64,000 nt of DNA from Litomosoides sigmodontis (GCA_963070105.1 OY718805.1:6444001-6508000), one strand, 5' to 3'; positions 1 through 17,500 are shown, counted from the stretch's first letter. A program made the numbers and translations. The notes: generated by a model not told the origin, from the letters alone.

Positions 1-68
1 AGATTCTTTTTGGTCTTGCTTTAGTTGCACCTGCAATTTTTTAAGCTATGTGTATTACGATTATTTAG

Positions 69-1680
69 TGGCAGTGCTGTTGTGATTGAAATGTTTTTCA
101 AAGCGATAAGTCAGTTCAATCCTGATTTGGTTATTTTAGCAGGTGTTCATCTTTTGCAAAATCAGGTGAGTTTGTTTGATCATATCAGTTTTGTTTTGCT
201 AAACTTCGAAATTTCTATTGTTCATTGTTTCTGATGTTAAGATAATTTTATCGTTTCTATACTTTCTTATTTTGGTATTGTAGAACAAGGGAATGCGAAT
301 GGAAAAACTTCGACTGATTAAGCGAAATTTGTTGCAAGTGAAACAGAGTATCCCTATTCATTTTCAACTTGGACACATGGGTAATGCGGACCACGTCGCT
401 GATGTTCTCCATAGAGTTAGTTGTTTTTTTTTTTTTAACTGTAGAGCTTCAATTATCATTCACCATTAATTTATTTGTTATTTACTTTCAAGAATAGTTT
501 TTAGTTAAAGCTTATTAAAGTTGTTGATAATATGGGTATGAATTTCATCCATTAGCAGCCGATATTTATCTAACGCCATATCCATCAGCTCAAAGAAACG
601 TGTTTCACCATACGTGTAGTGTTTATTTGCTTATACATCAGATGAAATTCCCATTATTTTCACCATTTTAAAGAACGTCTATAGCTTTATTTGCTGATTT
701 CTATTCAGATTGTACCTCACGTTGATTCATTAAGTTTGAACGAGCAAGAGTTAACGTTTTTCTCTCATGTTGCTAACGGACCATATACAGATCTTTATCC
801 TGTTTTTCCTGGTGCCATACACGTATATAAGGTTAGTGTTTCACTGAATAATGTTATGGATTAAGTTGTCATAGCACTTTATTAATAAAATCTTAACAAC
901 TAAAAATGTGTCTGAAATTTACTGAAGGTGGTGGACATGTTGTATTGGTTGCTGACGAAATTTGGACATGACAGTAATGATCCAGAATCGAAAAACTATC
1001 AGTATAGGCTGTCAAGGATACACTTCCATTCCTTAACCTTTCATCTGATGGTGAGTTTTCAGTAATCAATTACCATCATTTTATCAGTCTTTACGTTGAA
1101 GTACGTGAGATCTATTTTTTAGGATTTCCGAATTCCAAAATACCTCTCTCCTAGTTAAGGGCAAGTCTTATTTTAACTTAGGTAATACAAATTGAAACTC
1201 TAGCTAGTATTTTGAAGGTCTACAAAGGGACAGACTGGTCGAATTTGGCTTCTGGTTTAGCTGCTGGTGCTAAGACTGCAGCTCGTCAATCCTGTAAAAT
1301 TACAAATGATTTGCATACGGATAATTTGGAATTGAGGATATCGAAAGCTCATTTGCTTGATAAAGAAGTCGGGAAGCGATATGTCTTTGAACCACAAAGG
1401 TTTTTTTTGCATCTCTAGTAGCCGAAGAAGAATTTTAGATTCCAAAATGGACATTTGGAAAAATGTAAATTACTTTTGGTATACTGTAGGCTTTAAATCA
1501 TTTTTTTACTGTATACTGTAATTTTTCAGGCCCATAGCTTCGTGGATGCGTCATGATGTTATATTTATCTATACTCCTGCGCTAATATGCAAATTCCCAA
1601 CTAGAACAGTTGGTATTGATGATGCCGTCTCAGCTACCGGACTTATTTTCTCACAGTTTCATCGCTTTTCTTCCTGGTGA
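69..1680 (+). CDS. ADPGK: ADP-dependent glucokinase, C-terminal part (gene runs off the left edge)
   Basis: Six exons are seen: 69-165, 284-415, 709-831, 928-1050, 1218-1399 and 1530-1680 (stop TGA). All junctions are GT..AG and phases agree. The joined reading matches the C-terminal two thirds of animal ADPGK, which phosphorylates glucose using ADP instead of ATP; the vertebrate enzyme is ER-associated. Landmarks: NPDLVILAGVH near the left end, the metal-binding NxxE motif as SLNEQEL, and the C-terminal catalytic region VGIDDAVSATG. Animal enzymes usually have GLGD there, so the glycine before the catalytic aspartate is Asp here; the aspartate itself is kept. The protein ends soon after this loop, as in relatives. 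The first exon needs one leading base to complete a codon, so at least one upstream exon lies outside the window. Family assignment is secure; activity is inferred. Confidence 0.9.
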
Positions 1681-2617
1681 ACTTACGTGATCATATAATC
1701 AAAACATCAATGTTTTCGACGAGGTTATAAATTAATATCGCGGTGAATAATTCATTTTTGTCATGTTTTTCTGAATTATAGCTGTAAAATATTGTTCTGA
1801 ACCGGACTGCGATTCTTAACTTTTCAAAAGTTTTTTTTTTCGAAAATGCTCTATAGATTGTATGCTTAATAAGAAACTCACAATAAAGTGAATAAGTTGC
1901 AAATATAATGTGTGCGTAGTTGTTTCAGATTTTGGAAAGTTTTTTTTATTTCGATTATTTTAAAATTAACATTTCTTCAAATTATTTCTCCTTGATTTCT
2001 TTGTTTCTTTTAATCAGGACCTCATTTCTGTTTTTGATGTAACTGAGATGCTTTTGATATTACTAATGCATTTGATATTGATGTTACTTTGTTGTACACA
2101 ATGTTTTCTAGTCATTACGGTACCCTGTGATTTTCTGCTCATTTTTTTCTGTATACGAAGTGTTATAATTATTATGGCGCTCTGTGATTTTCTGCTTCCA
2201 TGGTAAATACTTTTGAAGTAATATAGCACGTGTGTATAGTTCTTAACTTTAATAAATTCTTTATTGATTTTATACTTCACAAAGTTGCGTGGAGTCACTG
2301 AAAATATCATTAAAATAAGAATAGTTTGTTCGACAGTATTCAGAGTGAATTCGATAGGTCAAAAATATAGATGGGAAATACTTCTTGGGTAAAATCCATA
2401 TGAATTTTTGCTACAAAGTATAATATTTGTAAAGTGACGTGTAGTACTATAATGATAATATATTTTCATGTATTTACAGTTGCTTTAGACATGATTATTG
2501 TTGTAAGGTGGAAATCTCATTTTTGCTACTTCAGTGCCTGTAACGCTGAGCAAAAATTTCGGTGAGTGTGGAAGTGCTAAATATGTATTTTCGCAGTTCT
2601 TGTTTCAGGCTTTTGAA
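1681..2617. other. Intergenic: ADPGK 3' flank and MCAT 5' flank
   Basis: AT-rich, with no supported exon. A 98-codon open frame exists on the minus strand (2014-2310), but its composition is lysine/isoleucine/serine-rich noise and part of it comes from a short repeated unit (about 2125-2195). A splice acceptor at 2607-2608, ten bases before the MCAT start codon, is the likely trans-splice site. Confidence 0.6.
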
Positions 2618-5600
2618 ATGGCTTTCTTCAGGAAGCATGCTCTACTCAATTTGTTAAAGCAAATTCTGTGTGAAGAAAGAGCTGTTAGTGGCAAAAGTGG
2701 TGGATCGGCGAAGTGGTTGGAGGATGCTGTGACATACGCAGATGTGCAAGCTTCTTTTGTGGATCCATGCACTTCATTGCCATATCCGGAAAGGGTAACT
2801 TTTTAACTCATTTCTAAAAGTGCTCGATCTACCTAGTTTGGTTGTAGATTATTAATTATTGTGTTTCTCAGTGTTTCACCACCGCAAACTACATGGAAGT
2901 AGAAAATGAGAAATGAATGATCCAAATCATTAACTGGAATCCATCGATTCATCCTTTGAAACCCATACTGCATTGTCCTTATGTTGCGGTTCCACTCAGT
3001 TGTACAAAAATTGTCTTTGCATTTGCATGCTTGCATTTTCATTATGCTTAATTTGAACTGTACTCAGAATAATAGCAGTGATAATTTTCAGGAATTACAG
3101 AAGTTTTTGGAAAGCAAAGCACCACAGGTAGTAGAGAAGGCTGATAATGAGGCATGCAACAAGAAAAGCAAATGGCGGAAGCTTGATTTTAGTCAAATAC
3201 CTATTGAAGAACAGGTGGTTGTTTTATTTCCTGGTCAAGGAACTCAATACGTCGGTATGGGTAAGAAGGTAAGCTAAATTTCTATTATTCAGTTTTGAAT
3301 CATTAATGTAAAGGTGGGAATATTGATCTCGTCTCAGTTCCTGAAAATAATTTTATTTAGGTGATGAGCTGTAGCAAAGTAAATGATATTTATGAAAAGG
3401 CATCAGAAATATTACAGTATGATTTGTTGAAATTGTGCTTGGAAGGTACGTTTGTGTAGTTTATGCTGTTCAGCGTATTTAATTTTGATTCTCTCAAAAG
3501 TTTGGTCATTCGATTTGTTGAAAAAAAATCATTCGCATAGTTGAATTGGAATGGTTTGTTGATCATTGACAGGAAAATTTTCAGAAATGAGTAACATGAG
3601 TAACCGTTTGCTTATGCCAGTAATTTTTATAAATTCATCTAGTAATCCCGTTACTTAGAATACGATTTAATGGTGGCGATGTTGCAAAAACGAAAGTAAA
3701 GTTATTGCATTTACAAGCTGACCTTTGAATGCATTCTCAAATTGTGGATGTATTCTCAAATTCATTTTCAAACATCTTTACAAGTAGGACCAAAATCGAG
3801 ACTCGACCAGACAATTTACGCCCAACCAGCTATTTTTGTCAGTTCGTTGGCTGCATGGGAAAAAGCAAAAGCAGAAAATGAAACACTGATTGCTCGTACA
3901 ACTGACGTAGCTGGTTTCAGTGTCGGCGAATTCGCTGCATTTGTAGTTTCTGGAGTACTTTCTTTCGAGGATGGTAGGCTTTTCTTTAATATCTATTTTT
4001 TGATTTTCTTGTTTAAACGCATTTGTTTTTTCTTTGCTGCATTGGCCAGATATCGTTAACCTTCACTTTTTCATTTTCAATGTCAATTATTCGTTCACTT
4101 TCTTAGTAATCAGTTTTGTGAAATAGTTATCACTTTTAATTTTACAGTACGGAAGGAGATTTAGTAAGATTTGAAATTTTTATGCAGCTCTTCGATTAGT
4201 AAAAATTCGCGCCGAAGCTATGCAGGAATGTAGCTTGCGGTATCATTCTGGCATGATAACGATACGGGTAAATGCAGCAACACGGTTGGAGGAAGCGTTG
4301 TATGATGCGAAAGCTTACGCCCGGTTCATTTATATTTTTTTTCTCATTGACGCATTGTTTATGGAAATGTGTTGCTTGATGCTAAAATAAGGATAAATAT
4401 GTGAATAGGAATTTTTTATCAAAACTTTTTACTTTCTGATATGTAAGCTGAAGTATCGGAACTTCAAAATGCCTCTCGAAACAAATAGAGGGCATTTAAA
4501 GCACCCAAATTTTAGGGAGAAAGGCGAGCCACCTATTTGTGAAGTAGCCAATTATTTATTTTGTGGAGTCAAAGTCATTGGAGCAACAGAAAATTGCATT
4601 GACTTTTTAAATAGCAATCAGGAAAAATATATTTTTCAGGTGTTTTTGTGGAAATATTTCTTCGAAAATAAAAATAAACTTTCAGTTGATTGAAACAATC
4701 GTTTTTTATCTAGAAACAGTCGTTTTTTATCTAAGTATTGATATATTTTTTCTTACATTTTGTTCCATTCATTGTGTATTTATTCACATCAGTCGTTTTA
4801 GGTGGTTAAAAGGTTAAACGTAAATGGCGCATTTCATACTACCTTGATGAAAAACGCTGCTAATGCATTAAAGAATGCTCTGAAAGGTTGGTTACATGTT
4901 TGGAGTTTCAGGTTTCGCGTAATAGTCCTTACCAAGGACTATTAAGGACTTTCAAGTTTATTAAGCACTCAGATTTGGGAAGCACTACTTTGTTGAAAAA
5001 ACACACTATTGTGCTCAATGTCAATTTTTTACATATATATATATCTTCTTTCATTTATCTTTTTTCCTAAAATTTTTAGTATTCTAAAATTTAGTGTTTG
5101 AATTTGACTGTTTTCCTATTAGGATAGACATTTAGAAATGTTCTTCCTTGTAGGGTGTGTTAGATTACGGTGCTCGTTGTCTATTGATAAATTAAAAAAA
5201 ATTAAGTTACCTGTATTAAAAAATAACTCATTTGAAATACTGGATGTTGTTTCATTTGAAAATGAGGTAAAAATCTTGATTTTCAGATGTCGCAATTAGT
5301 GAGCACCCACGAATGAATATTTATTCAAATTATACAGGCAAATTGCATATATGCAAAGAGAAACACATTCGTGAAGCAATCGTTAAGCAAGTGTGTTCAC
5401 CAGTTAAGTGGGAGCAAATACAACAATTACTTCATGCAAAACACCAAGCAAGCAATTATTTTACTTCTTTCTGCGTGTTTTGTTGGTAATTTTTGAATGA
5501 TCAGGAAATGGTTAATTGTTGTGGCTTGTTCACAGTGTTCCTAGAAAATTATCTTTTCTGAGGTAGATCGCTTAAAAATACAGACTTTCTATTTACTTGT

Positions 5601-5745
5601 AAAATAGTGTTTCATTTCTTGGCTTTCATTTTAGGATTACAAGTTTCCAACATTCATGGAAGTAGGACCAGGAGAACAACTTGGTGTGATGCTTTTGAAA
5701 ATTAGCAAAAAAGCCTACAAGAAATACGTGAGCTATCCTGCGTAG
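2618..5745 (+). CDS. MCAT: Malonyl-CoA:acyl carrier protein transacylase, mitochondrial
   Basis: Transfers malonate from CoA to mitochondrial acyl carrier protein for type II fatty-acid synthesis. Exons: 2618-2794, 3092-3268, 3361-3445, 3788-3973, 4188 to about 4325, 4448-4639, 4802-4885, 5287-5474 and 5635-5745, roughly 445 residues. The start at 2618 gives a basic, hydrophobic N-terminus suited to mitochondrial targeting, and an acceptor lies 10 bp upstream. Landmarks in order: FPGQGTQYVGMG, the nucleophile elbow GFSVGEF (Ser kept; the usual His is Phe), CEVANYLF, GAFHT with the catalytic His, CSPVKWEQ, and EVGPGEQLG near the end. Phases agree everywhere except the exon 5/6 junction. There the coding match runs to about 4325, but no GT donor in the required phase is visible, so a GC donor, a missed mini-exon or a sequence error is possible. 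Identity is secure. Confidence 0.93.
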
Positions 5746-6438
5746 ATCGATCTTTGGATCATATGTTTCTTCGAAAAATTATTCTCGTGAGTTTAATGAA
5801 ATTTCTTAACTTGAAATTTCGAAATTTTTAAATTTATTATAGATATCGAAGGAAAGCTTAGCGATAATGAAATGAAATAATGAGCAGTGATACGGTTATG
5901 CTTGGAATGATTTGAGGAGCACCATTCGAATTCATAACGTTTTCTGAATAAGAATTACGTGGTGACAAGAACCATCTTTCATTGTTAATCCGACTTTCAA
6001 TGGTTAAGTTAAGCAATTGCCTACAGGCATGAGGCAGTTGATCAGTAATACCGAGATGATTGTACAGTTGTTCAAAGCTGAAATTCTTCCTTCACAATTT
6101 CAAGCAGAATTGATTTGAAAACATATGAGACAAACTTAGTTGCAATTTTCCAAACGAGCATTTAATTTGTTATTTCATACTTTGCATTCCTAACGAAACA
6201 TTACAGAATTATAAATTAGAAATCTCTTCTTCGAATCTACAGTGTAAGAAAATATGATTTTTCTTTTTGTAATTGTAATGAGTTCTAGCCACTGAACAAA
6301 AGAACCTAGATAATAGTCTGCTAGGAATTTTATAGTTAGAGGCAACCATATTTTTGGTGAGCTATAATAAATCATAATCGACGAAACTAAAATTCTAATA
6401 GAACCTTGAATGAAAAAGATTTTACTTGTTTACTTGTT
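5746..6438. other. Intergenic between convergent genes
   Basis: No exon supported on either strand. Holds the 3' flanks of the plus-strand MCAT gene and of the minus-strand cysteine-rich gene. AT-rich, without repeats of note. Confidence 0.5.
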
Positions 6439-9400
6439 TCAGCAAAACTTGCTCTTCTTTATTACCCTTTTTTTCAGATTGCGAATGGTAATCCTAATTT
6501 TTTGGGGTAATCAATTGAATTGATATGGATAAATTTACCTTGTAAAGCCAACAGTGATGAACTTCAGCATCATCGTAGCTGCAGCTTCTCCGCAACCACT
6601 TCGCGTGACCGGTTCAATACATTTGATCATATTTATTAAATCGCTGAGTAAATATTGAAATATTGTTACGTTGTTAAATGCTTAAAGACACTAATTATTG
6701 GACTTAATCTCCAACTTTTTATATAGCAGTTTAGGGAAAACCGTCTATTGCAAAAGTCGCCTTTTTGTTTTCCTCTTTAGGCAGAAAATGAACATATCGT
6801 TGCTTACTAAATTTCTCGGAATAAATAATTGAAATTCACCTGCAAAGCGTCCCCAATCTGTTCTGAATGGTGTGCTGCTCACGATTAATAACAGCTGCGC
6901 TGAATGAATTGCTACCTACTAACGATTGATTTATTTCATTTTGACATCGTGTCATTGCCACTGGTTCATACCTGTACTTCTTATAGGACAGTCTTGTAAA
7001 TTTTTGATTATTAAAGCTATTGAAGACTAATATTACTGACTGATTGGAAGAGAATGGATTTTTCGCTACATTATTTCATAAAAAAATTACCATGTCTTTG
7101 TCAAACAAATTTTTAGAGTTTGAGTGATAAAATTAAAAGTGAGAAACTTACTGAGCGAGACACGGCAAATTGTTGAAGAATTCTAAAATCGTAATGTATT
7201 TAGAACTCACTGTAAGTTATGAGTGAAACTCCAATATTCATTGGTTTTATTTTATTTTATAATTTTTGCAGCTACTAATTCTTTCCAGAAATGATGTAAT
7301 TTGAATTACACGTTCTCTGTGTGTGAAGTAAGTATGAACAGCAAAGAAAAATTTAATACCACCAATATTGTTAAATCAATATGCTCAAAATTGACTAAGA
7401 AAATTTTTCTTCTTCCATCGTTATTTTAAACATATAGTTAGGACTTCTATTTAGTCTATGACTCGATCATTTACTGAACACTGCATCCAGCAAATTCAGC
7501 ATGTTTTTTGCTTTAACCTAAATCGCTGTTCCGTTATGTATGTCAATTCAGAGAAATTGCAGAGTGAGTAACTTGCATGCACTAGAAATCGGAAATAATT
7601 TTATTGTGTGCTTAAATGCAGAGGAAGGGAGTTAATCGGAAAATTTTTCAGACATTAGATAATTACAAAGTTATGAAGGAATAAGTTTCCAGGTAAATTG
7701 AAGGATGCAAGTAAAATTATTTAAGTTAGCTGAAAAGGAAGGGACGCACAGAAATGAATGATAAATCGAAGCTTTCTTCCGGACTGGGCTGAATAGGGGT
7801 AGCAGTCATTTTAGAGAAACAATGCTGTATTAGTAGCTCTATAAATTTCAATTCTTCGTCAAGATCTGACAAATTTCAAAAAATTTATATGATCATAAGC
7901 TGATGCCACTAATGGACGTTAAGGATTTACTATTTTGATCACATAGTTTTGCAAATGGATGAATGAGGAATTCCCGGGGGAGAAATAATGCAGCCATACA
8001 AACACATAGGTGTTGTATCTGTTCCATACCTTCTCTTATCATGACTAAAATTCACACGTTCTGCAATGGAAAGGTGGCGTGGCTCCTCTCTGGCAAATAT
8101 TTGTTAAAGTTTAAAATGAGTGGAAAACAAACCATCCTTTTGTTCAATGCAAATGAAGCGTAATCCGGCGTATGTTCGGCGAATGCTAGCACTGTGCTCA
8201 GATGTTTCCTCACATTCTTCCAAACATTTATCGACTCGCGTATAAGCCCTTAACGTCATCATTCTAATTTTAGAAATAATTTCAAACCTATTTTAACATG
8301 GTAAGTTGAAAAGAAGAATGAACAGCCAGAATACAGTAATTTCATTGCTTTTTTAGTAACTGACGACTAATCCGAAAGCAAGAGGAAAACGGTGGACTCA
8401 CTCACAAATACTGTGAAACGAATTTTCAGTTACTCGTCGATTTTTCGATGCCTGAAAAAAAAAATCGTTTAGTCAATCTCATTGATCGTTTACAAATTTT
8501 AGAGAATTCTGAATTCCTCAATTTTTCCCTTCAATGAAAAGATATTTCTCTCTTTCTGTCTAGCAGAAAGAGAGAAATATCATAAAATTTCAATTATTGA
8601 TAAACTTTCATTGAGATATAAATATTCGCTGGAAATTTTAACACATTTCGTATTTCGAAAGTCAGTTGCTAGCGTGAAGAATAAGATAATAAATAAATTA
8701 TCCTATAATAAGCGTAGTCGAATTTAAAAAATTGCAAATATAATTTATAAACAAATATGCTTTCACTGAGATACTGAATAGGTGTGGTGAAACGTGGGTA
8801 TGGAAGTGCCTTCGGTATTAAAGTTCTTTCACATTTAGCAATTAAAATTTAATATTTTTGTGAATAAATAAACGCAACAAATCAGGTAAAAGTAATTAAT
8901 AAGCAAGTCGGCTTTAAATGATAATTTGAATCTTGTAAAGAACTTGTAAAAGTTGTGTCCAAGAAAGCTGTCCTTGACGGTCACTTCGACTGAGTGGCGT
9001 ACTTTCCATGATAAGTTGCATTTCACTGATGCACGGTTCCACGCAATCACCACTCAAAAATCCTTCCATACCTACGATACTTGCAGCACCTATAAGGTAA
9101 GTTAAAGGTTTACTGAAGCGGTGATCTGAAAAATAACTTCTATGCTTGTTACTGATTTTATAAATAAATAGCTGAAAGAGATGGTTTAACCGAAGGAATT
9201 TATTAGCGAAACTTTTTTAAATTAAAACCAACAATCTTACATGCAATTAAAACGATAAATGCCGACGTGACCATTACTTCCTATTACGGCAAACGTAAAA
9301 AACCATTTTCCTGAATATACCAAAAATTTTTAAAACAAATACAAAACAGTGAGTTTTTTCAAAAAATCAAAATTCGTGGAAAAAAACTGAAATTCGAGTT

Positions 9401-10153
9401 TGAAATTTAGGAATCGGATGAAGTAGTCTGCAACATTAAAATTCTATAAGATATCCTTAATATTTACATACCTAATATTAAAGTAAAATGAACAAATACA
9501 TTTTGGCAATGATTCATAATTTGTTGTCAACTGCGCTTATCGTTGGGAAAATTCGATAATTTTCTAAAATAATTCTGTTGCCAAACAATCAAAGTACTCT
9601 AGAAAATTTCTCGGCTTTCGTCGTTTACCTAATTGACATGTGAATTCTTACCCAAAACTTCCTTCCTCATCGATAAATTAAACAAATTTCGTTTCATTTG
9701 CAAAAAATTGCTACGTTTGATTGTAAAACATGGAACTGGCGGCATTAGTAATAATATTCCTGGTAACGCGGATTGTAAAACAACAAGCTACTGCAGTCGA
9801 AGGATTCCCACCACACTAACTTCTAGGTTGTCGGGGTAGTTTAGATATTAGTGTGAAAGCTCTGACTAAATTCAGTAGCTTGTAAAGGATGTGATGTACA
9901 ATTCCTCACGTCTATTAATCTACTACGCCGTTATAGGTAGTTTCGACGTTGAAATAAGTAGCACGCATAGTGCACGTTGTTTCGAAATTATTTAAAAGTA
10001 TCAAATTCATTTCGTCGAAGATATATTCTAATTTAATTAAGAAAATTAGTGGACGAACAAGGTAAGTGCTCACTCGTTTTCCACGTTTTCCACTTTTTTT
10101 CAACAGATAATCTTCTAAGGACGCTTGAAATGATATCGTAGCGACAGATGGCA
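6439..10153 (-). CDS. Cysteine-rich, CPG4-like protein built from very short exons (5' end unresolved)
   Basis: Minus-strand exons in order of translation: 10074-10153 (least certain), 8944-9089, 8402-8451, 8133-8263, 7931-8044 (or ending 7943), 7750-7865, 7475-7517, 7152-7182, 6840-6971, 6539-6643 and 6439-6493 (stop TGA). Each has GT..AG borders, and every junction phase from 9089 down to 6439 agrees, giving about 308 residues. The protein has many cysteines, including spaced pairs GDCVEPCISEM and DKCLEECEET, then FICIEQ, HLCVCM, NLPCLAQYEP, MTRCQNE, GTLCSDL and SGCGEAA, and a basic C-terminal tail. This pattern resembles the nematode chondroitin proteoglycan 4 (CPG4) type of extracellular domain; that is inference. 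A signal peptide is expected, but no first exon was found between 10.15 and 14.5 kb. Two exons are only 31 and 43 nt long. Confidence 0.6.
8541..8581. repeat. Perfect 18-bp inverted repeat (hairpin)
   Basis: Arms 8541-8558 and 8564-8581 are exact reverse complements, separated by the 5-nt loop TCTAG. The arms are rich in TTTCTCTC. It lies in the minus-strand intron between exons 8944-9089 and 8402-8451. A weaker outer pair (about 8531-8540 with 8606-8615) encloses it. The stem is short for a microRNA precursor. Confidence 0.8.
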
Positions 10154-14555
<4,402 letters not shown>

Positions 14556-17500
14556 ATGTTTCTTCTACTTATAACCTTCCCGTTACTACCAGGTTAACGC
14601 CTTTTCCTCTCTAAGTGTTTCAGTGTTTTTTCCTTCAATTAGCCAGCCTATGGTTAGAGCGAAATTTGTGACAACTTAAAGTCACGCAACTTCCATGATG
14701 CCATCATCAAATATTCCGTGTAAGGATGAGTTCATCGTTACAGTGAAGTTGCGACACAATAAATTTTGGTTTATTTTTGCATAACTTACTTATACAGCTG
14801 CCCAGAAGCATTACCTTCAAGAGAGACAGGAATTCATTGATGACACCGCTCTTTCAGCAGATCCATCTATGCAAACCATTTCAGCATACGAATATTCCAT
14901 AGCCGACAAAGCTGAGCGTTTGAAGCAATGGCTTGAAGCAAATCGCAATGCTTTCCTGCAACCAATAACCGATGACTTAATCTCAGCTATATCCGAAAAT
15001 AATGAGATCGCTTCCACTATACTCAAAATTTTTGGTTTCCGCTCAGAATCAAGAGATTTAGAGGGACAGCTTACAAGAACAACCGGTTTACCTAAGAATT
15101 CACGTAATGGAATCAAAGTCGCCGACAGACAAGGTCAAATTAAATGCTTCATTTCATTCACAAAACTTACACTGAAAACTAACTGTGCAAGCAAATATCA
15201 TTTTAATGAAGAGCAATGTATTTTGTAGGTAATTTAATTTTCCCCCAATCTTTCAGTTCTTAGTTAAATATGAGAATTTGACTATTCAATTTGACTATTA
15301 AACGCGACATATTGGATGGGAAGGCTTGAGGTGTGAGGCGTAGTTCTAGTCTTTCCATACTAAGTTATTTCGATTGCATCGAGGTCATCCCTTTATTTAG
15401 CTTATTGTTGATTGTGAAATGGAGAGGTCCTTCAACTCATGTTGTGGGATCACTTGAGAACAGAAATGGATGGACCAATTCTCACCACCGAATTGCATAT
15501 TGCCACTCAGTTATAGCCAGAATATAAGTAAACATTGCTAGCACGTGTTTCCCCTTGCTACCAATGAAATAATTGAAGAGAAAAGAGCACACGTGTTGTA
15601 GACAGCGTTGTAGACGAAGGAAGCGAAATAAAAATTGCCAGAATAACTTAACTGTCACGGACGGAATGCAAATCCTTGCAAGTTGGAAGCAACGTCAAAT
15701 TAAAATAAATCATTAAGTAATGCAAACTGCTGAAGCATTTTAAGCCAATAAATAATTCATACGGCTAATCAGACAAATTTTAAAGTTGGATTTTAACTGT
15801 GACAGTGGATGTATTTGATATTGTAGAAGTTTAGTAATTAGTTTAGATTGATTTCACTCTTCTTCATTTCCAGTTTGTCCTTTCGACGCTGATCCATTGA
15901 TTTTGTCCGGTGAATACAGCTATTGTAAGCCAACAACAGTTGGAGAATGTCCAGCTGGTTTCGTCTGCGATTTTAGCTTAGTACTTAGCCGATCAATATG
16001 CTGCCAAGACATGCGTAGTCGACCACTTATTAATATAAGGGTGAAGTCACCGACAAGTTAGTATTATAGTAAAAAAATTTTTGATTTTTTCAATACGGAA
16101 TTTTGAATCTAAAAATTTATTGCCTTCTTTATTTTTATATGCTTTTCTTAGTAGTCCTCTTAGTATTTCTTAGTAGTCCTCTTTATTGGCTTGTCGTAAT
16201 TGCTTGAACTCTGTTAGGTTTCATTATTTAAGATTCAACTTCCAATCCTCGTTTCACAACACCTTCATCAAGACGGAAAAAGACGAAAATTCACGAGTAT
16301 GACTGGTTATCTACCGTTCCCAACCGTCGATCTCCCTGGTATATCAGAGACAGGTTCGTCTACTGAAATATGAAAGTCAATAATTTGTTTCAACTACTTA
16401 GGTGTATTCTAACCGATGCCTCACATGAAGGATCTTTCAAGTATCTCATTTGCAATACAGCAAAATGTAAGGGTTGATTGATTCATCGATATGCTAATTA
16501 TCACTTCGCCTTATCATCACCTTCAAGTACTTATTAGCAGCTAATCCTGCAAATTTACTGAGGCGGTATGATTGAAGCTTACTTGGTTACCCTTGTTTAA
16601 ATGATATCCTGTAGAAGACCACTGTACATAACTCCGTGGAATGGAACTACGCATAGCCTTGTGACTTCCAGGGCGGTAACTGTACCTGCAACAGCGACAT
16701 TTAAAAGTCATGAATTGCCAGCAACGGAACCTTCTGATGACAAAGAGGATAGAATCGCAGGCAAAATCACGTAAGCTCCTTACGTCATGCACAATTAGAG
16801 ATAAATGCTTGAAATTTTTAAGATTTCAATTAGCGATAATTAAAAAAATTGACACGGCACTGATTTGTTTTGCACTAGTAAAGAAGCCTAGACTTTTATT
16901 TACTAATATTTTAGATAATTGCAATTGGCCAGTTTAGCGCGTAAACGTGTGATGTTAAAAGAGTTGATGATGGCTAATTAATAGTGTTTGCTGAGGATTT
17001 CGACCACAAAATTCTCGTAGTGCTACATTCCACTATTGTTGTCTATCTCTCATAGTTCTGGCTAATTTAAGCTAAGAAGTTAAAAGCTAGCAGTTTGGCT
17101 AATGGAAATGATCGTCAGTTGTGATTGAAATGAATTGAAGCTAATCATTTCAACGAGTTCACCAATCGATTTGTAGAAATTGTCAATTTTCAGCCTGACA
17201 GCGAAACAAGAAATTCCTCATCAAAACACATCTGAAATTGGCATAATGTCAACAAAAACACCTCAAACAACAATATCTTCGTCAACACCTGACGACCATT
17301 CGACAACCGTATCTGTAATTCAAGTCGGTGATGTTAAGAAGTTGACGGACAAGAAAGCGCTGATCGTTGGGACAATTGCACTTATTAATGATCAGGGTTA
17401 CCGGGTACTAGTAGATACGGGATCCGCCGCGGATACCGAAACGCTCTTGCAAGGTAAATCTTTTGAATTGAAAACTCTTGCTGAAGCTCAAAAAATATTT

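Noticed and set aside
8950..9095. Plus-strand open segment ending at a GTAAGT donor
   Set aside because: The minus-strand reading joins a long phase-consistent exon chain; the plus-strand one joins nothing.
9729..9820. Plus-strand ATG with a signal-peptide-like start (MELAALVIIFLV)
   Set aside because: The frame stops after about 29 codons, and no following exon could be joined.
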